DNA of 64,000 bases, taken from positions 124,001-188,000 of the forward strand of contig JADHYV010000031.1 in the NCBI GenBank assembly GCA_027604705.1, written 5' to 3'. Positions 21,337 to 33,153 of this stretch are shown in pieces. Each line of letters opens with the position of its first letter. The first letter of the stretch is position 1. The notes below the pieces were generated by a model. It had not been told where the DNA came from. It did not search any database and saw only the letters and a list, made by a program, of their open reading frames with translations. This DNA comes from Allomyces arbusculus. Lineage: Eukaryota; Blastocladiomycota; Blastocladiomycetes; Blastocladiales; Blastocladiaceae. The position numbers and the translations under genes were made by a program.

Positions 21337-23251
21337 TTAGTTCATCTTGCGGACAAGCTCGTTGATGAACTCCTCGCGGTTGCCAAAGTCGCCACCCTCG
21401 ATGAAGTGCTTGAACTTGCGCTGGTTGAAGCCGCCGTTGGGCGAAGACAGCTTGAACGCCCACAGGAAGTTGTTGGCGGCCTTGAAGTTGGGGCCGACCG
21501 TGAAGATCTCGTGGATCAGGTCCTCAATGCAGATGATGCCGTACTTGCCGAGCGCCTGCTCAATGACGGCGTTGTCCGAGAGCGCAATACGCTGGCCGTT
21601 GACCTTACCGTAACCGCGCTTGTAGATGAGCTCGCGCACGGTCTTAAGGTTGGGCGTGCCGTACGTGACGTAGGGCTCGACGAGCTTGAGCATCTCGGTC
21701 GTAGCCTTGGTCAGGCGCAGGAAGACACCGTTGTTGATCTGCAGAAGACGCAGCAGCTGCAGAACCTTGCGCGGCTTGGGCGCGATCTTGTTGATACCCT
21801 TGATGCGAATGACGAACGCAAGCTTGGGCTCGCCCTCGACGTAGTAGTTGCCGGCCTGGCGCGCAACGCGCTTGAGGCGGATCTGCTCGCGCTCGGCCGA
21901 GCGGTACTCCTTCACGTACTGCTCAGCACGCTTGAAGATGACCTGGCGCTTGGTCTTGTTGGCCTGTTACAGAGGGGAGTCGGGGGAGGATATGGTCAGT
22001 CATTGCGGAAATCAAGAGCACGATTACGGGTGCGACGAGGTGTGCGCGCGCACGCAAGTCGAGCGACTCGAGGTGGTGTATCAGTCCCGAAAGATGGTTA
22101 ACTTGAAGCAGCATCGCCGACTCGGCTAGCTCTCAAACGGCGTAAGCCGGTTCATCATTACCACGTTCGAGGACGCTTCGAAGCGAGCGAACACGTGTAG
22201 CACACACAAAGTCGAGCACCAGACGACGACAAATGAAACGCCGATATGCCGATACGTACGACCTTGCGCGCAGCGTCAGCGGCGGCCTTGTCGGCAGCAG
22301 CCTTCTCGGCGGCCTTGCGCTTCTTGAGGAGCGTCTCCGGCACGACCGTCTTGACGACGGCGGGCGCCTTGGCGACCGTCTTCGGGGCGGGCTTCGAGAG
22401 ACTGCGCGAGCAGAGAGAAGCGGAAGGGAGAGCGAGCGAGATGTAAGTCGAACCCGTTGTGGGACCGCACGGTTCCAATCAGTGCCCGACCCGCAAGGAC
22501 CCGCGCCGACCGAAGCCGGCCGACACGAGCGCGCGGCGGCGAACCTGCAGTGATTCCAAGTGGGGTCATGACCAGCACCGCGCACTCGACGACAAACCGA
22601 CCGATCCGAAAACCGGCAGCTGCACGCACGAGCGAGCAAATGGTGCCAGTCGTTGCCGAAAGCCGAGCCAACAATGAGCGCGCCACCGACAAAATTGATT
22701 TGATCAAAGCTGCATCGCTGTTGACCGAAACGACAAAAATAGCCGAATCGTCCGTTGCGTGCGGCAATGACATGACCTCGTTCTGCTTGTACCGCGGGCC
22801 GTCGTAACGGACCGCGCGAGTAAGCGAGCAACGAGAAAAAGGAGTCGGCGCATAGAGACGACAAGATAGCGAAAACGACGGGACCGAGGTCAACGCCTTG
22901 TGCCAAGTCCAAAAGCGTCCGACACACAGATCAAATTGAGGAAAAGGGGTGGTTTTCGTCGACGGATGGATGGGCGTGGCACCCCTTCCACAAAGTCGCT
23001 ACTCGCACACTCCTAATCCCAAAACCTTCGCAACAGCATCGCGCACAGGGCTCACGAGCTGCGTCGAGCGAAGAGCGTGCGGTTGTCCACCACAGACCAA
23101 AATCGGGTTCGGAGCGGTGATCGTTTCGGGCATGGATGAGCAAACTGGGCTGGGATGGTCGAGGCGGCTAAGGAAGCACTGCGCGGGTCGTCGCGAGGGG
23201 GGCAGTGGTTGCAGCGAGTCGAGGGCGTCGCACTTACGTCTTCGGGGCCAT
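21337..23251 (-). CDS. RPL7: 60S ribosomal protein uL30 (Rpl7), three exons
   Basis: Exons 23251-23238, 22401-22260 and 21963-21337 give 260 residues. Exon 1 is only 14 nt (MAPK plus two bases), a style common in ribosomal protein genes; donor GTAAGT. Intron 1 is 836 nt and intron 2 is 296 nt (donor GTACGT, acceptor TGTAACAG). The sequence has the Ala/Lys-rich N-terminus typical of eukaryotic L7 ([13 protein letters not shown]), then [15 protein letters not shown], the L30 fold with [20 protein letters not shown], and the conserved end [19 protein letters not shown]. It is a core component of the large subunit. Length is slightly above yeast (244) because of the N-terminal extension. Intron 2 hosts a C/D-box snoRNA. 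Confidence 0.96.
22074..22164 (-). ncRNA. C/D-box snoRNA in RPL7 intron 2 (25S rRNA methylation guide)
   Basis: On the RPL7 strand, C box ATGATGA (22158-22152) and D box CTGA (22084-22081) are 78 nt apart outside to outside. They are flanked by GTGGTA and TACACCAC, which form a short imperfect terminal stem. The 12 nt at 22097-22086, two bases from the D box (guide CCATCTTTCGGG), are the exact complement of the conserved 25S/28S segment CCCGAAAGATGG. By the D-box-plus-five rule the methylated base would be the G of that segment, which I equate with yeast 25S G805 (snR39B site). In S. cerevisiae the RPL7A and RPL7B introns carry snR39 and snR59, which target A807 two bases away. A degenerate C' box may be CGATGC. 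Confidence 0.85.
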
Positions 23252-25094
23252 GGCGTCGCTGGGTTGTCTTCTCCGGGGAGCGAAGAAATGTGACAAACGG
23301 AAGAGGAGGGGCAAACAAGCTCAGATGCGACAGTTCAAGTTTGGAGGATGTGTGGCGCAGCAGAATTTTGACATTTAAACAAACACGTGTTCCTGAATGA
23401 AACATGCGAAAGTTGTGACAGGGATTCGACTTCGCTCAGGACGATGTGAGGTCGGTCGACCAAACATCTGTCCCCAACCTCCACCCACCACCATCTTTGA
23501 GCCCGAGAAACGCAGCACTTGGCGCAATGTATCGGCAAATGTACGATGAGAAGACTTGCGCGCTGGCCGACCTCTCCCGATCGCCGCCTTGGCTCTCCAA
23601 CCGTCCCACCCTGCCGCGTGGGGCAACCCCCACGGCGCAACCAACCGGACTATTCATTGCGCGATACGGGAGCCATCTCTCCACCAAGTGCACGTTGCGT
23701 TCAATCGGGTGCACAGTACACCGCGTCAACTTGGCGAACGACGCGATGCGGGCTCGGCGCACGCTCCGCGCAGATGGCACTCGTCGCGCATGCGTGGGTC
23801 CCGGCCTCGTGCGTGTGTGTTTTGCCAGCGCGCCCGACTGGAGCTATCGCGTCTCGCGAGTTGCGCCGCTCTGCCGCCCGCCCTGATTTTATTTTTTTTC
23901 TGGACTTGGATCTGGTGGCTCGCGGATGGGCGTCACGACTCCAGGCAAGACCACGAACGCGAGGAGATGGCCGATTGCATCCGTTTCCGCTCGCGATCGC
24001 GCTTTTGCTCGCTCTCGACCTCGTGCCCTCCCTCTCAGTCCTGCTGCTTGCGCTTGTCGCGCGAGATCGCTTTGGTCGTGTCGCGCCGCGGCAATTTATA
24101 GTCGTGGAAAGGGCGCTTGCTGGCGGTCGGCATTGCAGCGGTGCCTTTTGCAGCTCGTTGCGACCACCAGCGCGCCCGTCCGACTCGGTGCATTGCGACC
24201 TGTGCGGCGCGAGGCACGCACCTGAACCCAGCCATCCCGCTCGCAGCCAACTGCAGGCCGTCGTGCACATCAGAGGCGTCGTGGTTCTCTGGCAGCAGGA
24301 GTCGAGGAATAACGCGGCGTGGCGCAGAATCCGACGTGACCTCGTCTTGTGGCCGATTCTGCGAGGCAGAGCGGGTCGTTGCCCGTGCTCGGTTGGGTCC
24401 AATACGGCTGGGTCCTCCGCACTAACGGCTGTGATGCTGCTGGTCGATAGTCGGTTGGTTTGGTTTGTTTGCGACCCACGATTCCATCGAGAACGCGTCG
24501 GTCCCTGCTTGAGAGCCCCATGGCAACGTTTACTTCAAGTGACGCTGCTGCCGTTGCTATTTTATTTGAATGCTGGCCGACCTTGCTCGCGCGCATGGCG
24601 AGCACTTCCAATTCGTCGTTCGGCATGCCGGTACCGCAACGCACCTCCCACCATCCTCGTCGCAGCACGACCGGCACGCACGCGACACGCTCCCCTCGCG
24701 CCCATCACGCGCGAGCTCGTCAGCATCGGGACAATCCCCTGGCGCGCGCGCGGACGTCTTGGCCGAGACGGCGGTGACACGGTTCCGATTCAGATCGTTG
24801 AAGCCGTCGCGCGCAACGCGGGCCTTATCCGCCTGCGACAGCGGCGCGCCGGTCTCGCGCCGTCTCACAACCACCGCTGACGGACGCGCCGTCGTGCGCT
24901 CGTATATAGCCTGTGCGCGACCCCGCTCTGCTCCCCCCGCCCCGGCTGTCGTTACTCTGCTCGTGCGCGCTGCCGTTGCCGCTTCTCTCAGCGCTCTCTC
25001 TGCTCGCGCCAACGCCGACCGCCGACGTGACGCTTGCTTGCTCCCCGACTTAGCCCTCACCTCCCCTGACTTTTGCTTTCGCGCGCCGTCTTGC
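23252..25094. other. 1.8-kb divergent intergenic region
   Basis: Between the start codons of RPL7 (-) and the DUF7082-like gene (+). Long ORFs on both strands have Arg/Ala/Ser-rich shadow composition and no domain. The first 200 bases after the RPL7 start are AT-rich and probably its promoter. A TATA box for the plus-strand gene is listed separately. Confidence 0.4.
24903..24908 (+). promoter_or_regulatory. TATA box candidate of DUF7082-like gene
   Basis: TATATA in a GC-rich setting, 187 nt upstream of the start codon, followed by a pyrimidine-rich leader. Confidence 0.5.
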
Positions 25095-28000
25095 ATGTCC
25101 TTTTCGCACAGCCCCCACGCGCCCGACGCGCGCTTCCCTCCACCCACCGTGGCAGCGAGCGCCAACGACGACGACGGTGCGACGCTCGTCGACAACGCGG
25201 TGCGCGGCCCAGCGACCGACAACGACTCAGTCGGGCTCGCGCTCTTCTCGCCTGCGGCCATCGACATGTGGTGGTGGACCGGCACGATGCCCGACGACGC
25301 GTTTGCCTCGCTGATGCCCGACTGGCTGCCCAACGCTGCGCATCAGCCTGCGTTTTTCCCACCGCCGACGCACGCGTTCCACGATACGGGCGGCGCGCAC
25401 GCAGCACACGCAGCGGTCGAGCCGACGCTCTCGGCGGGGCACAGCCCGCCGTGGATCGCGGCAAGCAGTAGCAACAGCAGCGGCAATACCATGGGGTTTA
25501 TGCCTGGTGGACCTCTCGCGCTCGCGACGGCGGCGCCGACGGTCGTGAACGTGTTTCGGTCGGCGGCGGCGGCGGGGGGTGGCGCGCCAACTCTGTGTCT
25601 GGTACGTTTTGCCCAACCCCATGTCTGCGAGCGTCGAGGTGCCCAGAGGAGATGGCGCGGCGGTGGCGAACGGTGGACGGCTCGCAGTCCTCCGATGACT
25701 CCCACACCATGGTGCACACTTGCCGTGCGCAGGCCTCGGGGGCGCGCATGCTGTGCTGGTGTGCCGCTCCAGGTGGCGCGCTGGCGCCTCGGCGGTGATG
25801 CGGCCTGTGATGGTGATGTGGCGCTTGATCTGGCGGCGGCCCCCGGCCGATACGTGTGCGACCGCGACGCGTCGGCTGGTCAGTCGTTTCGACACGCGTC
25901 GCGCGGCCTGCTCTCCTTTCACGCGCACCCCACGCTCCCCGTGTCACCTCCCCTCACCTCCCCTCACCCCCCCCCCTCGTCCCCTCTTCTCCGCCACGGT
26001 GACTAACCGCTCTTTCACGCATTGTGTGCAGGACCCGGCGCTCCTCGTCAAGCAGCAGCCCACCGCCGCATCCACCACCCCCACCGCGCGCACCACCAGC
26101 AGCACCGCGGCCGCGTCCGCTGCCGCTCCCCCACCACCGGCGCCGTCGCCCTTCCGCGCGCCGCGCTCCCTGCACCGGCACGCATCCAACCGCGCGCATC
26201 CTCCCCCACCGCCTTCCCCGCCGCTGCCGCCGGCTCGGCCCGCCGCTCTCCGGCACCCGCTCCTCGGCGACGCCATGCTCCTCAAAGACACCGCATTCCC
26301 GGACCGCGGCGGTGCGCGGTCGCGCTCGCACTCCATGTCCCCGTCGGCGCCGCGCACCGACGCGCACGGCGCACAGCTCGATCTGGTCCCCAGCGCCGAC
26401 GACCGCGACCGGCCGCACCCGGCATACCTGCACCCACACCACCATCACCGCACGCGCGCGCGCACGCACTCGGGCCCGCTCACGTCGGTCGCGGTCGCCG
26501 CCGAACTGGCACCGGCGAGCGTCGACGACGCGATGCAGTCGCGGCCGCGCCGGTACCGCCGCCACCCGTGTGCCGCGGCTGCGGGAACCGGTGACGGCGC
26601 GGCGATCGACGACGAGGAAGAGCTCGACGATGATGGCGACAGCGAGTACGTCGACCAGGCCTGCGTCGGGCTGCTGGATACCGACGACGAGGACGGCGAG
26701 GACGCCATGTCGGCCGACGAGGATGAGGACACGCCGCCGCGGCCCCGCCGTCGGCCGCGTCCGCGCGCGCGCACGACGAGCGGGACCGGCGGCGGCGGCG
26801 GCGGCAAGTTGACCACTGCGACCCTGCCGTCGTCGGCGTCGGCGGCGCTCGCCGCGTCGTTGTCAGCCGCGCGCGAATCGAGCCTGTCGACGTCCTACTC
26901 GCCGCCCGGGTCGGCGCCGCTGTCGCGCAGTGCCTCCAACGCGTCGTCCTCGTCATCGGCATCGACCTCGCATGCCTCCGTCCCACGCGCAAGTGCAACC
27001 CGTCCGGCCCCACCGCCGCCGCCGCCGCCTGCGGCACCAGCTGCAGCCGGCGCAGCCGCCGCCGCAATTCCTGACCGGATAAACCTGCACTGGCGCGTGG
27101 AATTCGCGCAAGACTTCAGTACCGTGACGCGGCACTGGACGGCGCGCGAGAAGACGCACCTGAAGCGGCGGCTCGTGACGCTGCACGTCGCACGCGATCC
27201 GGTGCGCGGCAAAATATCTGTGTCCTACACGCTGACGGCGCCGCAGAACGTGGACCCGCGCGCGATTACCGTCTCGTGCATCTACTGGGCGCGCGCGAAC
27301 GCGTATTTCCTGACGTCGGTCGATTTCATCTACGCGATGGAGAATATCTTGGCGGCGCCGTTCTCGGTCGAGGAGAAGAACCGCATTCGCCGCAACATGG
27401 AGACGTTTCGCCCGATCACGGTCGCCAAGGGGCGCGCCGAGTCGGCAGATTTTTTCCGGACCATCATGCAGTTTGGCGATCCGAAGCCGCGCAAGATTGA
27501 GAAAGTACGCTCATCGTGGTTGATCGGTCGGCTGGTCGATTCCTGGTGCATGTCCTAACCTGCCCCTCGCTCGCCTTCCGCCATTCACAGGACGTCAAGG
27601 TCTTCCGGTGGGACATTTTCCCGGACGCGATTCGCAAGATTGTCGAAAAGTGGAACTCGCGCAACACGCTCGTCTACACGCTCTCGGCCGACGACCACCA
27701 GCACCTCGAGCACCTGCGCATGCACGGCGATGTGGCCCCCGACGATGCGGAGCCCGTCGACGGCGCCGATGAGCCCGTCATCTACTTGCCCGACATGGGC
27801 GACCAAGACGATGAAGACGGTGATTTGAGCGACATCGACGAGCGCATGAGCATGCGGTCGACGTCGGTCGCGTCGTCGCTCATCAACCAGCCGCTCGTCG
27901 CGCACGCGGCCGGCGCATTTGCCGGATCCCCGGACCCGCGCGACGAACTGCACCCGTGGACGCCCGCGCCGACGTCGCCCGTCGGCGAGGACCGTGCGCC

Positions 28001-28877
28001 GTCGGTGCGCGCGGCCGCACCGTCGCCAGCGCCCATGGTCGTGACGCCGCTGAGCATGTCGGCGCTTCGTGGGTCGGCACCAGCGTCCTCGGCCGACACT
28101 TCGCCGATGGTCGCGCGCGGGTTGCCCGCCGCGGTCGCAACTGCGCTGCCGCTCCCGACGGTCGTCGAGGGCGTATCGATGGCGCCACCGCCGTTTGCTC
28201 TGCCGCGGCCCGAGGAGCTGGGGATGACCGACCAGAGTCTCGCCAACTTGGCGGGGATCCCGCTCGCCGACGTGGGGCGCGCGCGGCAGATGCCGCTGCC
28301 GCCAGCACCACCGGCGCCGGTTCAAGCGAACAACACGTCGCCGGCCTTGGCTCAAGCCATGTCGCCGCTGCAGTCGATCATGCCTGGCTGGACCACGACC
28401 CGTACCGCGACCCCACTGCACTCGCCCGCTGCCCCGACGCCGACCGTCGCATCCGCGCGCGCGCGCACGGCTACGTTCCCGCTCGACGCCGCATCGTGGC
28501 AGTTCATGATGGGGCGCGCGGCCGCGGAGGTGGCGGCCGCGCCGCCCATGTTCGCGCACGGTAACGCGCTCCTCGACGCCCTCTCAGTGCCCATGTCCCT
28601 CGGCGCGCAAATGGCCGCGGGCGATCCGGCGGCGACGGCGGCGGCGCTGTTTGCCTCGGCACCGTCGATGCTCGATTACGCTGGGGCGTGTCTTGGCGTG
28701 CAAGAGTTCACAGCAACTGGCAACGATGTGCAGCACACCCAGCAGCAGCGCATGTATGATGCGTTCTTGACGTCGCCGCCGGACACGCTCCCGCTCTCAG
28801 CGGCGCTTGGCGGTGGGAGCGGTAGCGGTAGCGGGAGCGGTGCGAGCGATCCGGAGCGCATGGACACGGACCAGTAG
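25095..28877 (+). CDS. DUF7082-like fungal regulator, three exons
   Basis: Exons 25095-25601, 26032-27504 and 27591-28877 give 1088 residues; introns of 430 and 86 nt both join in phase 0 (donors GTACGT and GTACGC, acceptors GTGCAG and TCACAG, CTAAC branch in the first). The recognisable core is at about residues 515-700: ITVSCIYWARANAYFLTSVD, then VEEKNRIRRNMETFRP, DPKPRKIEKDVKVFRW and a helix IRKIVEKWN. From memory this is the fungal DUF7082 domain, found in putative regulators; its biochemical role is not known to me. Around it are long Pro/Ala/Ser-rich regions with acidic tracts and a basic RPRRRPRPRART patch that may be a nuclear signal. An intron falls inside the core after KIEK. Confidence 0.82.
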
Positions 28878-30338
28878 CGGTGCTCACGCCCTCGATCCAA
28901 ACCGTACCAAGTCAACCTGATGCCACGCGACCCGTGCTTGTCCTCGATCTGTACGGCACCGCTCCTCGCCCGGTGCCGGACGACGCGCGCCTCTCTCGAA
29001 CTCATCTTCAGTCGGCGGCCTGAGCTGTTTTCTTCGTCGTTTGCTCTCTCCCGTCCACGTCGACCGCTGATCGTTCTTTTCCGTCCATGTCGCACGGCAC
29101 AAGGCGCGCGGCGTGGTCGGTCTGTTGAGACCGCGTACCATCATCATCACCATCGTCCACGAATCCGAATCCGAATCCGATCCGTCCACCTTGCCGTTTA
29201 CCCATCGATCGCTCTCTTGTCGTTTGTATCCTTTGTTCTCTCTTTGTGTTAACTTGTGAAAATTTGTCTTGTTGTGCTTGCCTCCCTCCCGCTCCTGCCC
29301 TCTCCGTTTCTCGAGTTCCCCGACCCAGATCCCCACCACCGAAGACCCATGCCCGACCCGATGGCGCGCTGCCGAGAGCAAGAGAGAGAAAAGGTGGCGC
29401 GCGAGTACCCTCATGTAGTTTACTTCGTTTGTTGTTGTTGTTGCTTGCAGGCTGTGCTTCCGTTTTGATATACGCGCGCTAGGATGACTGCGTCGTGGAC
29501 TTGGTGATGCAGGACTGGCGCAATGTTCGCGCGACCGTGCGGCTAACGGTACAATTCGCGTCACGGACACAGAGCCCCTGGTGCGAGAGATGCAGGATAG
29601 TCTCATTAGCAAACACCAAAAGAGCGTTCACATGCCCTCGCAGCAATAACGAAGCTCGCGAAGAGCGCGTGGAAGCACTGCACGAGTCACCCCTAACGAA
29701 AGGCGTTCTTGATTTGGTTAGAGATAATCTCCACGTTCTCTGCTCATCGTAGGACCCGTGGGCGCTGCCCATTTGATCCCTTCAACTCGTGCCCACGTTC
29801 TGCCATCTCCTCGCATTTATGAGGGGTGCAAACTGTAATATATCGCGGTTCGCCTTCTTGGAGATTACGTGAGCCTCCAGGACAGCGTTGGCGAGAAACA
29901 AATTGTGATGCGGATGGGGAGGCGGCTGAGCGGCAGCGACCATTTGTCGCGCGCTTCCTGGACGGCCAGCCATTGTCACGACGTGGGGCAAGGACGTCGG
30001 GGGCGGATCGACAACATGAACGACGTCATCGACGTCGTTGTCCAAGTTGGAGGACGCTAGCTCAACCAGCACCGCTGCAACGCGGTCACGCCATACGACA
30101 CGAAAGCCGCGTGAACCACGCCATTGCTGATCAACACTTTCGTCCAAATCTTTTTCCAGAGCCACACCACCTTGCAGCTTCCTCTCTGATCCACTTTGAT
30201 CCTCATCCGGTAGGCATTACGCACGTCATGGCCAACGACCCGCACTGGCCGCAATGATTCGCGCCTCACAAACCACCACGCGCGACTGCGACTGACGCCA
30301 AGCCTGATATAACGATTCATCATGACCAGATCAACAAT
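28878..30338. other. Intergenic, about 1.5 kb, no gene recognised
   Basis: Between two plus-strand genes. It starts with a T-rich stretch at 29210-29280 suggestive of a 3' UTR. ATCCGA occurs three times in tandem near 29162. Short ORFs of up to 143 codons show no domain. Presumed to hold the promoter of the CHCH-protein gene. Confidence 0.4.
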
Positions 30339-31073
30339 ATGGCCCGGAAAGAACGCGGCAGCTCGCGCACATCGCCAGCGACCACGCCCACGGCGACTAC
30401 GGCGCGCACGCCCACCAAGACGACTGCGCCCGCACGGCCGGCCGTGACCGCGGCCACGCCGGTACCGGCTGCCGCATCGGGACCGGTTCCGACCACGTTA
30501 CACTCGACCCATACGCCGGCGCGGCCCGCGGCTCCTGTGGCCGCACCCAAGCCGGCAACGCCTGCCCCAACGCCCAAGCCTGCTGCTCCGGCAACATTTG
30601 CTCCTGCGCCCAAGCCTGCCGCACCGGCAACGCCTGCTCCTGCTCCCACGGCGGCGGCAGCACCCGCACCAGCGGCACCCGGTCTGTTTTCGCAAATGGC
30701 GTCGACGGCCGCGGGCGTCGCCGTCGGATCAGCAGTCGTGAGTATTTTCCACCTTCCTAAGACCAAATCTCTCCCCTCCGCACGCTCACGCCCACCCCCA
30801 TCTTTTCAGGGCCACACGATCGGCGCCGGCCTGTCAGCCCTCTTCGGCTCCTCGTCGTCATCGACCCCCATTTCCAAGCCGACGCAACCGATCACGGGCC
30901 CCGTCCCGCCCCCGACCTACTTTACCACCGCTGCTGATCCGACAGCGAGTACGACGCCGTGCGACGCTGACGCGGCCGCGTATATCCGGTGCATCGAGGC
31001 GAGCAACGGGTCGCCGCACGCATGCACGCAGTATTACGAGATGCTGCGCGCGTGCCAGGCGCGGGCGCGGTGA
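30339..31073 (+). CDS. Twin CX9C mitochondrial protein, CHCHD2/Mix17 type
   Basis: Exons 30339-30737 and 30810-31073 give 220 residues. The 72-nt intron (donor GTGAGT, acceptor TTTTCAG) is divisible by three and stop-free, so the unspliced frame also reads through. Splicing restores the family motif GSAVGHTIGAGLSALFG. The N-terminus is basic and rich in Ser/Thr (MARKERGSSRTS), then about 95 residues of Ala/Pro repeats (APAPKPAAPATPAP), then a glycine-rich hydrophobic segment. The C-terminal CHCH domain has two exact CX9C pairs (C-DADAAAYIR-C and C-TQYYEMLRA-C). Family members are imported through Mia40 into the intermembrane space and act in respiratory-chain maintenance. Confidence 0.9.
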   Translation: MARKERGSSRTSPATTPTATTARTPTKTTAPARPAVTAATPVPAAASGPVPTTLHSTHTPARPAAPVAAPKPATPAPTPKPAAPATFAPAPKPAAPATPAPAPTAAAAPAPAAPGLFSQMASTAAGVAVGSAVVSIFHLPKTKSLPSARSRPPPSFQGHTIGAGLSALFGSSSSSTPISKPTQPITGPVPPPTYFTTAADPTASTTPCDADAAAYIRCIEASNGSPHACTQYYEMLRACQARAR

Positions 31074-31147
31074 GCGTACCGTTCGTGTGTGTGGGTGAGA
31101 CAATTTTGGTGGAGGAGAATGAAAACGCGTCGCAGATTTTGTGCCGA

Positions 31148-31423
31148 CGCGTGGTATTGACGGTTGAGAGGAGAGAGAGAGAAAGAGGAGAACAGAGAGA
31201 GACGCGTGCGGGGGGGGGGGGGGCCCGGGGGGGGGGGGGGGGGGGCGCAACGCGCGGCACGCGGGCCCCGGGCCGGGGCCGAGCCACGCGCCCCCGCCCG
31301 GCCCGCGCCCCCCCCCCCCCCCCNNNNNNNNNNCGCGTGGTATTGCGGGTTGAGTGGAGAGACCGAGAAAGAGGAGAACCCCGCGCCCCGCGTCCCCCCC
31401 CCCCCCCCCCCCCCTTTTTTTCG
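31148..31423. other. Assembly gap (10 N at 31324-31333) with duplicated, homopolymer-rich flanks
   Basis: The 46 bases starting CGCGTGGTATTG at 31148 recur almost unchanged at 31334, directly after the Ns. Between them lie long runs of G (31211-31245) and C (31312-31323); another C run is at 31397-31414. This is what low-quality read ends placed on both sides of a false gap look like. Confidence 0.85.
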
Positions 31424-32936
31424 CCCAACATCCCGACGCGTCGCGACGCGCCCGTGTCTGTGCCTGTGCCGCCGCCGGTCCGCCGGCCCGCCGGCCACAC
31501 GTTTTCGCGTCCCCCGGCGTTACGCGCACGTCTCGGAGATCCGCCAAGGGGGCGTCGGCGGGGCGAAATGAGCGGTCATGCATGGGCGACGCGCCAAGCG
31601 CACGATATACCCCCCGTGCGCCCAGCCAGTCGGCGAGTTGGACGGTGGTTCTCCCTTCCAGTCCCCGTCCGGCTCCGGCACTTTGCATCGGCACGCCCCC
31701 TTTTGGGTTGGTACTGCATGGATCGGCGTTGCAACGTGGCACGCTGCCGTTGAAAAATAGAGGGCGAGAGCAAGGTGGCGGCGACAGGCAGGAGTGATGG
31801 ATTGCAGAGGGTGATGAAGGGGATCGTGTGGATCGGGTGCAAACCCTGACTCGCAAAGTGTCGGAGGCGCGGATTTGCAAGGGATTTTGGCGCTGGCAGG
31901 TCACAGAGTTTTTCTTCGGATTTTGGCTTGTCCTTTCTCCGATCGGCGTAAGTCTCGGTTTCGGGATTCGGGTGTTTCGGATGATCCTTCCTTCGCGCCT
32001 GCGCATGCGCACGGCGTCTCGGTTCGGCGCGCCGCGCGGTTTTGGCTACTCCGTGTGCGCCGTGCAGACTCGTGCAAAAACGTCGACTCTCGTCGCGGCC
32101 CAACGTCCCCATGACCGAACGCCGCCGCCGGCTCCTCCTTCATCCACCACGGCGCGTATGGCGGCTGGATGCAGCGGCTGAGAGCCCGCGCGCTGTTGGT
32201 GGATGAGCGGCGCGCCGTCGTAGATGATCTCGTTGGTGGCGGAAAAGGCGCGCCGCGTGGGCCGGGCGGATAGGTAGGTAGGAAAGAACCATGCACGCAG
32301 GGACCAACGCGACCGCAGCAGCAACTCGCGCGGGGAGGACGAGAAGTGGGACGCGTTCGTGAGAGCGGACTGCGGCACACGAGCGGCGGCGGCCAGGGGT
32401 GGCGGCGGCATGGACCGGCAAACGCTTGGCAATCTCAATCTCTGACCAGGAGGGCGCGACGATCGGAGCGCGTGGGCGTAATACAGCGCGTGGGCGTGTC
32501 TGGTGGTGTATCATGAGAACGGACGAGCCCCAAAGACGAAATGGCGACGGGCGACGTGTGGGCGAACGGCAATGGAATGCGAAAAAGCTTCACGAAGGAG
32601 AGGGGTTGTGCTCGACGACACCGGGCCGACCGTTGTGCACGCGCATCACCCGGCCCGGATCGTTTCAAACGTTGTGATGAAGAGCGTTCCAGGCAAACAA
32701 CGGGCAGACGGCGACGGCGACCGGCGAAAGGGGGTGGCGGTCGGCGCGCGCGGCGCGAGCCCAGTGTCTCCATGTCCATGCGTGTGCGTGCGCGCGGCAA
32801 CTCCGACCACCAGGGTGCGCGCAATCGTGGGCGACACAAGGGAAGCCGCGGGCGACGTGGCCGCTGTGGCCGCCAGGGTCGGCCCGACTCGCCTGTTGGC
32901 CGACGCCGGCTTTACGCTGGATGGCCCTCCCGGCCG

Positions 32937-32943
32937 TATAAAA
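32937..32943 (+). promoter_or_regulatory. TATA box candidate of Zn2Cys6 gene
   Basis: TATAAAA in CGGCCGTATAAAACGCG, 211 nt upstream of the start codon. Confidence 0.55.
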
Positions 32944-33153
32944 CGCGCCGGGGGCCCGCGGCCGGCCGCGCGCGCGAGCCGCTGCCCGCCGTTGCCGCTG
33001 CCGCTGCCGCTGCCGTTGCTGAGCATTCCTCCCTTCCCTCGCTGCTGCGCTGCTCTTGATCCGGACCCGGCAGCAAATCAATATCGACCAACCCCAACCA
33101 GCACCAGCAAGCACCAGCACCGGCACCCGCCTCGATACACCAAACCGACCACG

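Larger units (their letters stand above)
31074..33153. other. 2.1-kb stretch with an assembly gap, no gene recognised
   Basis: The part from 31148 to 31430 is poor-quality sequence around the N gap. The rest (31430-32900) has ORFs of shadow type only. The last 210 bases are the leader of the Zn2Cys6 gene. Confidence 0.45.

Noticed and set aside
23519-24880. Plus-strand ORF of 453 codons upstream of the DUF7082-like gene
   Set aside because: Cys/Arg/Ala-rich throughout with no ordered segment; overlaps equally long ORFs in other frames.
30858-32012. ORFs crossing the N gap
   Set aside because: They read through Ns and homopolymer runs and cannot be real.
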